A stretch of 64,000 nt of DNA, taken from positions 310,001 to 374,000 of the forward strand of contig JAFUFK010000013.1 in NCBI GenBank assembly GCA_017469925.1, in the 5' to 3' direction. The stretch is from Bacteroidaceae bacterium (GTDB lineage: Bacteria > Bacteroidota > Bacteroidia > Bacteroidales > Bacteroidaceae). The translations under genes were made by a program, and so were the position numbers. The stretch's first letter is position 1, and the number at the start of each line of letters is the position of its first letter. Positions 23,008 to 33,590 of the stretch are shown piece after piece. Below the pieces are notes generated by a model. The model was not told the origin of the DNA. It saw only the letters and a list, made by a program, of their open reading frames with translations, and made no database searches.

Positions 23008-26000
23008 TTATCGGGTGAGGACCTTCCGCACCTGTCCGTCGGCTGTGCGAACGATGTTCAGGCCTTTGCCGATTGCGGGACGCCGCCGGCCGCTTAGGTC
23101 ATAGACGGCTGTCGGAGTGCTCTCCAAAGGAATCTGGCTGACGGAGGTGGGGACTGCGGTGTTGAGTCGGCAATCGAGCAAGAGGAACTCGTCGAAGCCC
23201 GAGCCGTTGTTGGCAAGGCGGATGACGTAGTTGCCCGCCTGGGCGATGTCGAACTCGAGTTCGTAGGTGCGTGCCGAAGTGAGGTTGGCCGTCGTGCTTC
23301 CGTTGGCATTCGGTGTTGCAGAACATACGCCGCTCTGTGCCACCGTCGTGCCCTCGGAGTCGAGGATGCTGGCCTTGTAGCGCGGTGTGCCCTTCCAGGC
23401 AGCACAGGCAAAGGAGAGCCTGTAGTGCCCGGGCCCGAGCGTAAGCGGATAGGCCGACTGGCGACCATACTCAGCACAGTCTTCGCGCCAATACAGAGCC
23501 TTGCCCTGATAGCCCGTGAAGCCCGAGAAGAGGCGGGCGCCGGCGCTGTACGAGTTGGGATACTCGTGGACCTCTCCCCCACCCTGTACACAACGCCATC
23601 CCTCGGGTATGGACGTGCTGGCAGCCGTCAGGTCAAGACCATAGACAAGGGTACGGTCTGTGAAGACGGGTTGCAGGGTGACGTTGTCGTCAGGCATCGT
23701 GAAGGTGAGTTGGTTCGGGTCGTCGCCCAACTCGATTGTGCGGGCCATCGAGTAATAGACGGAACTGATGACGCGCAACTCGGTCAGCTGGTACCCCTCC
23801 TCCGCATCAACGCGCAGGGTCACCTGCTCGCCCTCGGCCGCCTCCGACAGGTCGGGCGTGACGGTGCCATGTTCCGCCTGTCGTACACTTACGAGGAAGC
23901 GTTCGGCCTCGGTGCCCGCGGGGGCATAGATGACCTGGTCGATAATGATGGGCAGACCGGACGAATTGTTAAGCACGAGCGTGTTGTCTCCCTCGCGCAG
24001 ACTGGCTTCGAAGGATGCTTTTGCCCATTCTCCGGCCTCCGTCTTGTCGCAACGAAGGAACTGGCGCGAGCCGTTGACGGTTACCGATATATTACCCGTG
24101 CGCACGGAACAGGTATAGCGCAGGGTGATGGTGTAGTCGCCCGCTGCCGGCAACGAGAGTTGGTGACGCAGGGAACCGCTCGTGCTGGTGCCCATCTCGA
24201 CGAAACCATTGCCGGCAAACTCCCCCATATCAGGCGCATACCATCCGCTATTGGTCAGGCTCACCGACTTCACACTCTTGTAGTCCATGTCCTCGGCTTC
24301 GACGATGATGGGGCCCGTATAGGCCTCCGGCTGCCGGGGAAGGTCTGTGCTGAGCGACTGGGCAGGCAGCAGGTCCGTAGCCTTTTCACCGGCATCTCCT
24401 GTGCAGGTCACGTTGAGGTCGAAGGGGCCCATGTGTCTGACCTCGATGGTGAGCCGGCCCGTTTCGGCATCCCATTGGTGGCTGACCTCGCCCGTAGCCT
24501 TGCCGCGTCGCGAGGCGGTGACCTGAGGCTCGCGAGCCACGCCCGATAAGACGATGAGGTCCGAGACTTGGGCCGTAGTATCGGTACGGAAGTTGTTGAG
24601 GTAGAAGTCGATGTGGTCCTGTTCCTCGCGGACGAGTACCGTAGAGAGACGCCCCAGGGTCAGTCGGAGAGAGTCGCACGTGTTATAGAGCAAGGGCACC
24701 AGGCCTGTGGCAGTGGTCTTCTTGTTCAGATAGGAGTAAGGCATGTAGGTGACAAGTTGGTTGCGCACGCGTGCTACGTAGAGGTCGCCCTCGGATACCG
24801 TCGGGTAGAGTTCGTTGAACTCTGCGCTCTTCTTGGCCACCGTACTCCAGCGTGAGGAGTAGGCCGTGCGGTTCACCTTGACGGGGATGGACTTCGCCAG
24901 GTCATCAGCCAGTTCGGGCGCAATGGGGACGGCTCCGTACCGGCCCGTGCTCTTGAAGTAGCAACTGTTCTCCATCCATTGGCCATTGCCTTTATTGAAG
25001 GGGTCGGTCTGCTTGTAGAGTCCGTCGTACAGGGTTCCCCAGGCGGCATACTTGTCTTCGTCGGAGCCCGACGTGCCGTTGGCCACGATGACGACCTTGG
25101 TCCTATCGACCACCTCCTGGCGCGATGGGATGTAGAGCGTGCCGTCGATAATCTTCCGGAACATGTCAATCCAGATGTTGTCGAAGCCCGGGAAGGTGCC
25201 CCAGTTGCGACGCGTATATCCGCCGACGGTCGAATTGCTGAGGTTCTGGAAGTCCTCCGTCCAGATAAGTTCCGGCCCGTCCCAGACGGCACCGCCGTTC
25301 ACACCCGTCTGTTCCATGACCGTGCCGATGCCCGCCGCTACGGGATACTTCTTCCCGTGGTTGCTTCCGAGCACATTGTCCAGGGCTCCGTTCCAGCCGC
25401 AATTGTCGTAGCGGACACCATAGTTCCGGGCCAGACCAGCCACGAAGGGGCCAAAGGTCACGCTCTCGTTGTTGTAGAAGCACGACGAGGTGGTGTACTT
25501 GTAGAGCCACAGGACCGACTCGGGATAGTCGCGGCAGGCCTGTAGGAGGTCCTTGTTGCGCTTCATCATGCCCACGGGGTTAAGCCCGTGCGACCAGATG
25601 TTGCCACAGAACGAGATGGTGAGGAATCCGCCATATCGGTGGTGCATCGGTATGAGCTTGGCAAACAGGGCTATGCGTGAGGCCTGGGTGCTCGAACTCT
25701 TGTCGCCCGACTCGTCGAAGCCCCAGAACTGCTCGGCATAGTTCCAGCCGAGGAAGTTCGGAAAGCGGCGGAAGAAGTATTCGAAGGTCTCCAGGTCGTC
25801 GTCCTGTATGTGGGTGTGGCCGCCACTGGCTGGTTGGCAAGTAAACCACAGGCCATTCTTTTGGCAGATGGTGCCCCAGGAGCGATAGGTCCGAACCGCA
25901 CAGCGTGGCATTTTGTACATGTTGCGCTCCGTGTCGTACTGGCACGAGAAGGAGAGGTTCATGCACACGTAGGGACGAATGTCCTCGGGGATGAGGTCGA

Positions 26001-26148
26001 TAATCTTTTGCGGGTCGGCCGTGTTCCATACATCGACGTGTACCATCCAGAGCGGATGACGGTTATCGATAGGCCGACGTTGTTGAGCCGCGACCGAAAG
26101 GCTCACGAATAGCAGCACGAGGGCTGCCAGGGTACGAATTGCTTTCAT
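23008..26148 (-). CDS. Secreted glycoside hydrolase family 98-like protein with CBM and sorting tail
   Basis: A 1046-residue exported protein (signal peptide [22 protein letters not shown]). Residues ~30-350 match the GH98 catalytic domain: [38 protein letters not shown], and [16 protein letters not shown] with likely catalytic acids. A GH98 C-terminal domain follows with [23 protein letters not shown]. Then come a CBM6/35-like module (~620-745, [18 protein letters not shown]), an InlB/Big-type repeat (~750-835) and a beta module. It ends in [32 protein letters not shown], which looks like a type IX secretion tail. GH98 enzymes are endo-acting on blood-group glycans or xylans. Substrate is inferred only. 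Confidence 0.85.
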   Translation of the reverse strand: MKAIRTLAALVLLFVSLSVAAQQRRPIDNRHPLWMVHVDVWNTADPQKIIDLIPEDIRPYVCMNLSFSCQYDTERNMYKMPRCAVRTYRSWGTICQKNGLWFTCQPASGGHTHIQDDDLETFEYFFRRFPNFLGWNYAEQFWGFDESGDKSSSTQASRIALFAKLIPMHHRYGGFLTISFCGNIWSHGLNPVGMMKRNKDLLQACRDYPESVLWLYKYTTSSCFYNNESVTFGPFVAGLARNYGVRYDNCGWNGALDNVLGSNHGKKYPVAAGIGTVMEQTGVNGGAVWDGPELIWTEDFQNLSNSTVGGYTRRNWGTFPGFDNIWIDMFRKIIDGTLYIPSRQEVVDRTKVVIVANGTSGSDEDKYAAWGTLYDGLYKQTDPFNKGNGQWMENSCYFKSTGRYGAVPIAPELADDLAKSIPVKVNRTAYSSRWSTVAKKSAEFNELYPTVSEGDLYVARVRNQLVTYMPYSYLNKKTTATGLVPLLYNTCDSLRLTLGRLSTVLVREEQDHIDFYLNNFRTDTTAQVSDLIVLSGVAREPQVTASRRGKATGEVSHQWDAETGRLTIEVRHMGPFDLNVTCTGDAGEKATDLLPAQSLSTDLPRQPEAYTGPIIVEAEDMDYKSVKSVSLTNSGWYAPDMGEFAGNGFVEMGTSTSGSLRHQLSLPAAGDYTITLRYTCSVRTGNISVTVNGSRQFLRCDKTEAGEWAKASFEASLREGDNTLVLNNSSGLPIIIDQVIYAPAGTEAERFLVSVRQAEHGTVTPDLSEAAEGEQVTLRVDAEEGYQLTELRVISSVYYSMARTIELGDDPNQLTFTMPDDNVTLQPVFTDRTLVYGLDLTAASTSIPEGWRCVQGGGEVHEYPNSYSAGARLFSGFTGYQGKALYWREDCAEYGRQSAYPLTLGPGHYRLSFACAAWKGTPRYKASILDSEGTTVAQSGVCSATPNANGSTTANLTSARTYELEFDIAQAGNYVIRLANNGSGFDEFLLLDCRLNTAVPTSVSQIPLESTPTAVYDLSGRRRPAIGKGLNIVRTADGQVRKVLTR

Positions 26149-26160
26149 GTATTGTATGTT

Positions 26161-28638
26161 TTATTTAGCTCTCAAGGTGTAAGTATGGCCCGCCTGGGTC
26201 GGGAGGTCGTATTCATAGACCGGACGGATAAGCCCGACGAGGGGCATCTCCTCAGGCTGTATGGAGGAGCGTAGAGGCTGTCTGATAGAGGCCTGTTGCA
26301 GGAGCGGGTTCGGACTCATGCCCTCGGCCCGTTTCAGGCCTTTACAGGAAAGCGGAACATAGGAACGCACGCGCAGGATTCCACCTATGGAGGAACGAAT
26401 CGTGGCCTTCTCTACCGAACCCTTCCTCCACTCGATATCGACTTCGAAGCCACCACGTGCCCGGAGTCCGCTTACCCTACCCTCTTCCCATGCATCGGGT
26501 AAGGCGGGAAGCAGGTGGACGGCCCCATCGTGACTCTGGAGGAGTATCTCGCTGATACCTGCGGTGGCCCCGAAGTTGCCGTCAATCTGGAAGGGCGGAT
26601 GGGCATCGAAGAGGTTCGGATAAGTCCTGCCGTCGGGATATTGCCGGGCCTTGCTGTCCTCAGGCAATAGGCGCAACATGTTGCGGATAATCCGGAAGGC
26701 GTGGTTGCCATCCTGCATACGTGCCCAGAAGTTTATCTTCCATCCCAGACTCCACCCTGTGGCCTGGTCGCCACGTTGGTGGAGGGTCGTGGCTGCGGCC
26801 GCGAAGAGTTCGGGGTGGCGGTACGGCGATATCTGGTTTGAGGGATATAGTCCATAGAGGTGCGAGATGTGGCGATGCTCGTTCCTCGGGTCGTCGGCAT
26901 CCTCCTGCCACTCTTGCAGTTGGCCGTACTGCCCTATCCGCATGGGCGGCAACTCGCGGATGGTCCTTTCCAGCGTGTCGCAATAGTCCGCCTGGTTGCC
27001 CAGGATGCGTGCTGCCTGCAGGGCATTTGAAAGGGCGTCGAAGGCAATCTGGTTGTCCATCGTCGTACCGGCACTCAGGGGCGAACGCTTACCTCTCGGG
27101 GCTTGCTCGGGACTGACGGAGGGGACGACGACGAGATAGCCCGTCCGCGGGTCACGCTGCATGTAGTCGAGATAGAAGTCGGCCGCCCCCCGGATGACTG
27201 GGAACCACTGGCGCAGAAAGTCCCGGTCTCCCGTAAACAGATAGTGCTGCCACAGGTGGGTCGAGAGCCACGCCCCCCCGTTGGGGAACATGCCCCAGAA
27301 AGCGCCGTCCACGGGACCGGCAATGCGCCACAGGTCGGTATTATGATGGGCCATCCATCCTCGGCAACCATACATCTCGCGGGCAGTCCGGGCCCCCGTC
27401 ACGCTCAGGTCGCGAATCAGGTGGAACAGGGGCTCCTGCGTCTCGAACAGGTTCGTGGGCAGTGCAGGCCAGTAGTTCATCTCGGTATTGATGTTGATGG
27501 TGTACTTCGAGTCCCAAGGGGCATTCATCTTGTCGTTCCACACGCCTTGCAGATTGGCGGGCTGGCCACCGGGCTGAGAGGATGAAATGAGCAGATAGCG
27601 GCCATAGTTGAAGAGCAATGTCACCAGACCCAGGTCGTTCGACTCGTAAAACTTATCCAGCCGCTGGTCGGTGGGGAGTGAGGAAGTGAGGGAATGGCGG
27701 AGTGACGAAGTGAGGCTGAGCCTGACACGCCCGTACTGAGCCTTGTAGGCGCGTTCGTGGCGAGCGAGCAGTTGCTTGTATGAGAGGGCGCCCAGCGCGT
27801 GCAGACTCTCTTCGTTGCATTTTGCAGCATCGGCCGAGACATCGTGGTAGTTCACGAAGTTCGTGGCTGCACAGATGAGCAGGGTTACCTCCGTAGCCCC
27901 CCGGATGTCGAGCGCCTCAGTGCCTTCTGCTACTCGCCCGTCGGTGCGATGCACTTGGGCCACGCATTGGGCATGCAATCTTGAGGCTATGCCCTCCTGC
28001 TCTACCCCGTCTATGTCGGCAATAAGGCGTGCCTGCTGAGTACTTAATCGAGCCTTTAGCTGCGAGTCGTAACCCAGATGTAGGTCCATCCGTCCGCCCT
28101 TTGCCGTCATGCGGACTACGATGGTCTTGTCGCTCAACGAAGCAAACACCACGCGCTCATAACTGACGCCGTCGGCCTTGAATCGTGTGGTAGCGACGGC
28201 TCTTTCCAAGTCGAGGTCGCGACGGTAGTCCGTAACCCGTGACTCGTCGAGATTCCGTAGTTCCATCTTCAGGTTGCCCAAAGGCAGGAAACGCATGCCA
28301 TGAGGTCCCTTTACAAAGTGCTGGTTGACCAGCGCCTCGGCCTCGGCTTCCCGGTCTTCGAAAATCAGTTGCCGGACCTCAGCCAGATGTCCGAGCGACT
28401 CCCGGCTGTTATTGTCGTGCGGTCCCCCACTCCAGAAGGTTTCCTCGTTCAGTTGCAGGGTCTCCGTCCGAGTGCCACCGAACACCATAACCCCCAATTT
28501 ACTATTGCCCACAGGCAGTGCCTCGAGCCAATGCCGCGCAGGATGGTTGTACCAAAGTCGGTCTCCGTCGCTGCCTGCCACCCAAGTCGGAATGAGCAGC
28601 ATCAGGAGTCCCAAGAGCATATTGTTTCGCATCGTCAT
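26161..28638 (-). CDS. Glycoside hydrolase family 95 (alpha-L-fucosidase type)
   Basis: A roughly 825-residue exported enzyme. ATG 28638 or 28632 gives the signal peptide [21 protein letters not shown]; a more upstream in-frame codon would cross the promoter. The N-terminal beta-sandwich starts [30 protein letters not shown]. The (alpha/alpha)6 barrel has [39 protein letters not shown], and [17 protein letters not shown], hallmarks of GH95. These enzymes are inverting and release alpha-1,2-fucose or related galactose. Two repeat patches lie inside (27675-27720, 27814-27828). Placed 12 bases downstream of, and in the same direction as, GH98: fucosylated host glycans would suit both, but that is inference. 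Confidence 0.92.
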   Translation of the reverse strand: MTMRNNMLLGLLMLLIPTWVAGSDGDRLWYNHPARHWLEALPVGNSKLGVMVFGGTRTETLQLNEETFWSGGPHDNNSRESLGHLAEVRQLIFEDREAEAEALVNQHFVKGPHGMRFLPLGNLKMELRNLDESRVTDYRRDLDLERAVATTRFKADGVSYERVVFASLSDKTIVVRMTAKGGRMDLHLGYDSQLKARLSTQQARLIADIDGVEQEGIASRLHAQCVAQVHRTDGRVAEGTEALDIRGATEVTLLICAATNFVNYHDVSADAAKCNEESLHALGALSYKQLLARHERAYKAQYGRVRLSLTSSLRHSLTSSLPTDQRLDKFYESNDLGLVTLLFNYGRYLLISSSQPGGQPANLQGVWNDKMNAPWDSKYTININTEMNYWPALPTNLFETQEPLFHLIRDLSVTGARTAREMYGCRGWMAHHNTDLWRIAGPVDGAFWGMFPNGGAWLSTHLWQHYLFTGDRDFLRQWFPVIRGAADFYLDYMQRDPRTGYLVVVPSVSPEQAPRGKRSPLSAGTTMDNQIAFDALSNALQAARILGNQADYCDTLERTIRELPPMRIGQYGQLQEWQEDADDPRNEHRHISHLYGLYPSNQISPYRHPELFAAAATTLHQRGDQATGWSLGWKINFWARMQDGNHAFRIIRNMLRLLPEDSKARQYPDGRTYPNLFDAHPPFQIDGNFGATAGISEILLQSHDGAVHLLPALPDAWEEGRVSGLRARGGFEVDIEWRKGSVEKATIRSSIGGILRVRSYVPLSCKGLKRAEGMSPNPLLQQASIRQPLRSSIQPEEMPLVGLIRPVYEYDLPTQAGHTYTLRAK
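27675..27720 (-). repeat. Seven/eight-base tandem repeat in the GH95 gene
   Basis: GAGTGAGG, AAGTGAGG, GAATGGCG, GAGTGACG, AAGTGAGG-type units. On the coding strand they give the [15 protein letters not shown] segment, a period-7 to -8 patch within an otherwise typical loop. Confidence 0.75.
27814..27828 (-). repeat. Short TGCAAAA repeat in the GH95 gene
   Basis: Two units (GTTGCAT, TTTGCAG as read on plus) encode AAKCNEE. A weak member of the family. Confidence 0.5.
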
Positions 28639-28661
28639 AAATATTTTTGAATATTTGCAGG

Positions 28662-28669
28662 CAAAGATA
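28662..28669 (-). promoter_or_regulatory. -7 box for the GH95 gene
   Basis: Minus-strand TATCTTTG at 28669-28662, about 24 bases before ATG 28638. No good TTTG element was seen at the expected distance. Confidence 0.6.
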
Positions 28670-28750
28670 CATATTTCCCCGTACATCTCCAGTCGTCACT
28701 CGTCTCAAAGACCTTTGCTCGTGTCTCACATCGTAAAATCGCTCGCCTTT

Positions 28751-28782
28751 TTTGTTTATATGGTTAATATTTCGTACCTTTG
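28751..28782 (+). promoter_or_regulatory. Promoter of fabD
   Basis: TTTG at 28751-28754 and TACCTTTG at 28775-28782, 20 bases apart. fabD starts 43 bases downstream. It is divergent from the GH95 promoter. Confidence 0.85.
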
Positions 28783-28824
28783 CACGCAATAATCAAAAAT
28801 AAGGTAAAAAGTAACACTAAAGAG

Positions 28825-29718
28825 ATGAAAGCATTTGTTTTCCCTGGTCAGGGTGCCCAATTCACAGGAATGGGCAAAGACCTCTATGAGACTAACGACG
28901 AGGCTCGCGCGATGTTCGAGCGTGCCAACGAGGTACTTGGCTTCCGTATTACCGACACGATGTTCGAAGGGACAGCCGACGAGTTGAAGCAGACGCGCGT
29001 GACCCAGCCCGCTGTATTCCTCCACAGTGTCATCAGTGCCCTTTGTCTGGGCGAACAGTTCCAACCCGACATGGTCGGTGGCCACTCGCTGGGAGAGTTC
29101 AGCGCACTGGTTGCCGCCGGAGCTCTCGACTTCGAGGATGGTCTTCGTCTCGTCTATGCACGTGCCCAGGCCATGCAAAAGGCATGCGAGGTCCGTCCCA
29201 GCACAATGGCGGCCATCATTGGCCTTTCCGATGAGGATGTAGAGCGCGTTTGCCAGGAGGTAAGTCAGGAAGTAGGCGTAGTTGTCCCCGCCAATTATAA
29301 CTGTCCGGGCCAGCTCGTTATCAGTGGCGAGGTGGAGGCCGTGAACGAGGCTTGCAACCGCCTGAAAGAGGCTGGTGCCCGTCGTGCTCTTCCCCTGCCC
29401 GTAGGCGGAGCATTCCATTCGCCCCTGATGCAACCTGCCAAGGACGAGTTGCAGGCTGCTATCGAGCAAACCGAGTTCCGCACACCGCGTTGTCCCATCT
29501 ATCAGAATGTCGATGGCCGTGCCCACACCGATGCCACAGAAATCAAACAGAACCTCATTGCCCAACTCACGGCCAGCGTGCGCTGGACACAGGAGGTCAA
29601 CTCTATGCTCGAAGCCGGAGCAACGGAGTTCACCGAGTGTGGCCCGGGTAAAGCACTGCAAGGCATGATAGCCAAGATTGCTCATGGACGCGAAGGTATC
29701 ACCATACAAGGCATCTAA
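28825..29718 (+). CDS. fabD: Malonyl-CoA:ACP transacylase
   Basis: A 297-residue enzyme that loads malonyl groups on acyl carrier protein for fatty acid synthesis. ATG 28825 (MKAFVFPGQGAQFTGMGKDLYET) is the standard start. The active-site Ser is in GGHSLGEFSALVAAGAL, with Arg near LVYARAQAMQKACE and the His in GAFHSPLMQPAKDEL. Full length. It is followed after five bases by the alpha-amylase GTG start, suggesting co-transcription. Well conserved, high confidence. Confidence 0.97.
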   Translation: MKAFVFPGQGAQFTGMGKDLYETNDEARAMFERANEVLGFRITDTMFEGTADELKQTRVTQPAVFLHSVISALCLGEQFQPDMVGGHSLGEFSALVAAGALDFEDGLRLVYARAQAMQKACEVRPSTMAAIIGLSDEDVERVCQEVSQEVGVVVPANYNCPGQLVISGEVEAVNEACNRLKEAGARRALPLPVGGAFHSPLMQPAKDELQAAIEQTEFRTPRCPIYQNVDGRAHTDATEIKQNLIAQLTASVRWTQEVNSMLEAGATEFTECGPGKALQGMIAKIAHGREGITIQGI

Positions 29719-29722
29719 GCGA

Positions 29723-31486
29723 GTGAAAAGGACACTCCTGCTGCTGGCTATTGCCCTCGTGGCACTTGCCAGTTGCACCGACAAGGACAACAAAACTATG
29801 GACCAGAAGAAAGAGAAAATGGTGATATACCAGGTGCTTCCACGCCTCTTTGGCAACGACAATCGCACCTGTCAGCCCGATGGCTCGAAACAAGTGAACG
29901 GCTGTGGCCACATGGCCGACTTCACACCTCGCGCCCTTGGGCAGATTCGAAGCCTCGGTGCCACACACGTGTGGTACACGGGCATCATCGAACATGCCAC
30001 CCAGACCGACTATTCGCTCTATGGTATTCCCTCCGACAACGGAGCTGTGGTCAAGGGCATGGCTGGGTCGCCCTATGCTATTCGCGACTACTACGACGTT
30101 GACCCCGATATCGCCACGAGCATCCCTGCCCGCATGGCCGAGTTCGAGCAACTGGTGCGTCGTACCCACGAGGCAGGCATGCGCGTTATCATCGACTTCG
30201 TCCCCAACCATGTGGCACGCCAGTATCATAGCGATGCCAAACCCGACAGCATCCGCGACTTGGGCGAAGACGACGACCGCACACAGGCCTTCAGCCCCCA
30301 GAACAATTTCTACTACATACCTGGCGAGCCTCTCCGCATCGAGGGCGTTGACCTGAATGGCTATGAGGAGTTTCCTGCTCGTGCCACGGGCAACGACCAG
30401 TTCTCCGCTACCCCGCGTCACGACGATTGGTACGAGACGGTGAAGCTCAATTACGGCGTTGACTATCTCGATGGCCGTACCACACACTTCGACCCAGTGC
30501 CACGCACCTGGAAGATGATGCTCCAGATACTCCAGTTCTGGGCCTCAAAGGATATCGACGGGTTCCGTTGCGATATGGCCGAGATGGTGCCCGTAGAGTT
30601 CTGGCGCTGGGCCATCACACAGGTCAAGGCCTTGCACCCGAGGATTATCTTCATTGCCGAGATATATAATCCCGAGGCTTATCATACCTATATTGAGCAG
30701 GGTCACTTCGACTATCTCTACGACAAAGTCGGGATGTACGACTGCCTGCGCGCCGTAACCCAAGGTAACATGCAGGCGAGCGATATCACACGCGCTTGGC
30801 AAGCTACCGACGACATTCGCCAGCACATGCTCTACTTCCTCGAGAACCACGATGAGCAGCGTATCGCCAGCGACTTCTTTGCCGGCGATGGTGATTGCGG
30901 TCGTGCACCGATGATTGTCAGCGCCTGCCTTGGCACCAATCCGATAATGGTATATTTCGGTCAGGAACTGGGCGAACGCGCTATGGATGCCGAGGGATTT
31001 AGCGGACGCGACGGACGCACGACCATCTTCGACTACTGGACGGTGGATGCCGTACGCCGTTGGCGCAATCATGGTCGCTTCGACAACCGTCAGCTCACGC
31101 CCAAGGAGGTGTCTCTGCAACAATTCTATAGCCGTCTGCTCCACCTCGTGGGCGAAGAACCTGCTCTGCGAGAGGGCGAGATGTACGACCTCATGTATGC
31201 CAATCTGCGCAACGAGCGATTCAATGCCGGTCGTCACTTTGCCTTTGTGCGTCGGTTGGGCAATGAACTTATCCTTGTCGTGGCCAACTTCGACGAGCAG
31301 GATGCCGAGGTCGAGATTAACATCCCTGCCCACCTCTTCGAGTTCTTCGGCCTGCCCGAGTCCGAAGCAGTACAGGCACAAGGGTTGCTCTCTGACTGTC
31401 CCTTCCACATCAGCTTCACGAGCCACCAGCCTACGCGTCTGCTCGTTCCTGCCCACAATGGCCGGCTGTTGAAGTTCCGACTATAG
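29723..31486 (+). CDS. Alpha-amylase family (GH13) lipoprotein
   Basis: A 587-residue GH13 enzyme if GTG 29723 is the start, which gives VKRTLLLLAIALVALASC with a lipobox cysteine. ATG 29678 would overlap fabD, and ATG 29798 would remove the signal. The barrel starts at MVIYQVLPRLFGNDN. Conserved regions: DFVPNHV (region I), DGFRCDMAE with the nucleophile Asp (II), IFIAEIYN with the acid Glu (III), and FLENHDEQR (IV). The end (FVRRLGNELILVVANFDEQDAEV) is an amylase C-terminal beta domain. It is probably a periplasmic or surface enzyme acting on alpha-glucans. Stem-loop terminator follows. Confidence 0.9.
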   Translation: MKRTLLLLAIALVALASCTDKDNKTMDQKKEKMVIYQVLPRLFGNDNRTCQPDGSKQVNGCGHMADFTPRALGQIRSLGATHVWYTGIIEHATQTDYSLYGIPSDNGAVVKGMAGSPYAIRDYYDVDPDIATSIPARMAEFEQLVRRTHEAGMRVIIDFVPNHVARQYHSDAKPDSIRDLGEDDDRTQAFSPQNNFYYIPGEPLRIEGVDLNGYEEFPARATGNDQFSATPRHDDWYETVKLNYGVDYLDGRTTHFDPVPRTWKMMLQILQFWASKDIDGFRCDMAEMVPVEFWRWAITQVKALHPRIIFIAEIYNPEAYHTYIEQGHFDYLYDKVGMYDCLRAVTQGNMQASDITRAWQATDDIRQHMLYFLENHDEQRIASDFFAGDGDCGRAPMIVSACLGTNPIMVYFGQELGERAMDAEGFSGRDGRTTIFDYWTVDAVRRWRNHGRFDNRQLTPKEVSLQQFYSRLLHLVGEEPALREGEMYDLMYANLRNERFNAGRHFAFVRRLGNELILVVANFDEQDAEVEINIPAHLFEFFGLPESEAVQAQGLLSDCPFHISFTSHQPTRLLVPAHNGRLLKFRL

Positions 31487-31516
31487 GCTATACGATAAAA
31501 GAAACAGACAAAGACG

Positions 31517-31555
31517 TAATGAGCAGCCAAACTATGGCTGCTCATTATCTTTTTC
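31517..31555 (+). terminator. Terminator of the alpha-amylase gene
   Basis: TAATGAGCAGCC (31517-31528) pairs exactly with GGCTGCTCATTA around a seven-base loop, followed by TCTTTTT. Probably shared with the converging TPR gene. Confidence 0.9.
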
Positions 31556-33541
31556 TCACCTCCCGCTATATCGTTTGATAAGGTTGTAGGCTCCGTAGAG
31601 ACCGAGTTCGCCTGCCTGACTGAGGTCGGCGAGTCCCTGCTGCGTATGACCGTCGAGCAGCCGGACAATACCTCGGTTGTACCAGGCTTCGGGAAAGCGG
31701 GGGTCGAGTTCAATGGCTCGCGTATAGGCCTCGATGGCATGGTCGTACTCGTGGAGCTGGACGTAGATGCCTCCCATGTTGTAGTGGGCATAGACCATAT
31801 TGGGTTCCAGCTGGAGGAGGTGTTGCAAATCCTCAAGAGCCTGTCCGTAGGCAATCTTACCCTCGGTGGTGGGCGACAGGGGGAGCATGTCTGCTGATGC
31901 GTTTTGTGCCATCATCTGGGCACAGCGCATCTGGGCACGCAGGAAGTACGAAACGGGGACAAGCGGTTGCAGGACAATGGCACGTGTCATGTCGCTGATG
32001 GCGGCCTCGAAGTCGCGTACATGATAGTAGTCGAGGGCACGACGGACGTATAGTCCTGCCGTTTCGGGGGAGTCGGAGAGTACTTCGGTTACGGCCTTGA
32101 TGTCAGAGAAGTGGAGGTTCATGCTCTCCTCCGTGACGTTGGCTTCGAGGTTCGAGAGGAAGACCTCAGTAGGTAGGGCTTCGCTCTGGTTGAGTTGTTC
32201 CACGAGCCGATGGAAGGGGATGAACGAGTGTGCCTGATTCTGCCGGCGATAATACGTAAGCACATACTGGGGTTCGGGCACGAGGTCAGTTTGGCGATTC
32301 TGTACGCGGCCTCGGTATTCGCTGGTATATTCCTGTTTGTCGGGCTCTCGCGTGTCCTCCTCCACGATTTTGTTGTAGTCCTCGGGGTTGCGGTCGCTCT
32401 TCTTACGGGTGCGTGCATGGCTCTTGTAGGTGCCCGTGCGCTTCTCCATCTCAGCCTTCAGGACCTTGAATTCGTCACGCTCAGCCCCATACGTGTCGCC
32501 TATCTTGCGGCGTATCTGGGCCCGGGTTTGGTAACCAGTCCAGAACTCGGGATACTCTTCGATGACGGCCGAGATGTCGCGGATGGCCCCTTTATAGTCG
32601 CCAGTCTGGTCGAGCAACAGGGCACGGTTGTAGAGGGCTATGGTGTTGTCGGGCTCTTGCTCCAGGACGAAGTTGAAGTCCTCGATGGCCCGGTTGTCGT
32701 CGCCCACCTGAGCACGCAGCAGGCCACGGTTGAAGTGGCCCAGGTAGTTGCCTGGCTCTATCTCGAGTGCAGCATCGTAGTCGGTCATAGCCCCACGTAG
32801 GTTTTGCTGATTGATGCGTGCCAAAGCTCGGTAGATGTAGAGTCCTGCATTACGGGGCAGTTGCACGATGGCCTTATCCAGATCGGCCTCACCCTCGGCA
32901 TACTTTCCGCGATTGAGGTCAACCATGGCCTTCATGCTCCAGGCCGGTCCCTCGTAGGGATTAACCTCAAGAGCCCGGTCTATCCACGCTTCGGCTCGCG
33001 CGGTATCTTGCTGGGCAAACCCCACCTGAGCCTTCATGGTGTATCCCTCTGCTTCCTTGGGCCATTGGCGTATCATGATGTCGAGCGACGAGTCGGCTCG
33101 TTCGTAGGCCTTCTGTTCCATCTGGCAAAGGACGAGATTGTGAAGCAAACCTTGGTCCATTGGGTTTATGGAGGTAGCCTTATGGTAGTCCTGCTCAGCA
33201 TCGGCGAAATGCTTCTGATTGACTCGGCAGAGGGCACGTAGGATGTAGGGATTCCCAAGGTAGGGATTGCGCTCTATGGCGCTGGAGCAATCGAGTTCTG
33301 CCCCATTGTAGTCCTCGAGATAGAACTTGGCCAACCCACGAAAGAAGTAGGGTTCGGAGAGGAAGGGTTTGGCCGCAATGACCATATTGAAGCGCTGGAT
33401 GGAGAGCACATAGTCCTCGTAGTAGAGGGCATTGCGCCCCATCAGCATCACGCGGTCGGTGTTGATTTGCGCAAGCGCAGAATTGACAATGGATAATTGA
33501 CAATTGACAATGAGCAGTATGATGTATATGAGCCGCTTCAT
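31556..33541 (-). CDS. Tetratricopeptide repeat protein, exported
   Basis: A 661-residue protein with a signal peptide whose hydrophobic core is built of a repeat (LIYIILLIVNCQLSIVNSALAQ). The mature part is almost entirely tetratricopeptide repeats (NMVIAAKPFLSEPYFFRGLAKFYLEDYNGAELDCSSAI and about ten more), broken by a basic, glutamate-rich linker about 380-420 (RTGTYKSHARTRKKSDRNPEDYNKIVEEDTREPDKQ). The C-terminal TPRs end IKRYSGR. Such proteins act as periplasmic scaffolds. It is the last gene of the SPOR-ruvX-def run; the order ruvX-def-TPR is conserved in Bacteroidota. Its partner is unknown. Confidence 0.88.
   Translation of the reverse strand: MKRLIYIILLIVNCQLSIVNSALAQINTDRVMLMGRNALYYEDYVLSIQRFNMVIAAKPFLSEPYFFRGLAKFYLEDYNGAELDCSSAIERNPYLGNPYILRALCRVNQKHFADAEQDYHKATSINPMDQGLLHNLVLCQMEQKAYERADSSLDIMIRQWPKEAEGYTMKAQVGFAQQDTARAEAWIDRALEVNPYEGPAWSMKAMVDLNRGKYAEGEADLDKAIVQLPRNAGLYIYRALARINQQNLRGAMTDYDAALEIEPGNYLGHFNRGLLRAQVGDDNRAIEDFNFVLEQEPDNTIALYNRALLLDQTGDYKGAIRDISAVIEEYPEFWTGYQTRAQIRRKIGDTYGAERDEFKVLKAEMEKRTGTYKSHARTRKKSDRNPEDYNKIVEEDTREPDKQEYTSEYRGRVQNRQTDLVPEPQYVLTYYRRQNQAHSFIPFHRLVEQLNQSEALPTEVFLSNLEANVTEESMNLHFSDIKAVTEVLSDSPETAGLYVRRALDYYHVRDFEAAISDMTRAIVLQPLVPVSYFLRAQMRCAQMMAQNASADMLPLSPTTEGKIAYGQALEDLQHLLQLEPNMVYAHYNMGGIYVQLHEYDHAIEAYTRAIELDPRFPEAWYNRGIVRLLDGHTQQGLADLSQAGELGLYGAYNLIKRYSGR
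33481..33514 (-). repeat. ATTGTCA heptad repeat in the signal peptide of the TPR protein
   Basis: Tandem AATTGAC-type units (AATTGACAATGG, ATAATTGACAATTGAC) on the plus strand, encoding IVNCQLSIVNS on the other. A second patch of the same family lies in the next gene gap. Confidence 0.9.
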
Positions 33542-33542
33542 G

Positions 33543-33584
33543 AATTATCAATTATCAATTATCAATTGCCAATAGTCAATTGCC
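33543..33584. repeat. AATTATC heptad repeat, six units, between TPR and def genes
   Basis: AATTATC three times, AATTGCC, AATAGTC, AATTGCC: six consecutive 7-base units covering the whole gap between the def stop and the TPR start. Confidence 0.95.
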
Positions 33585-33590
33585 ACTGGT

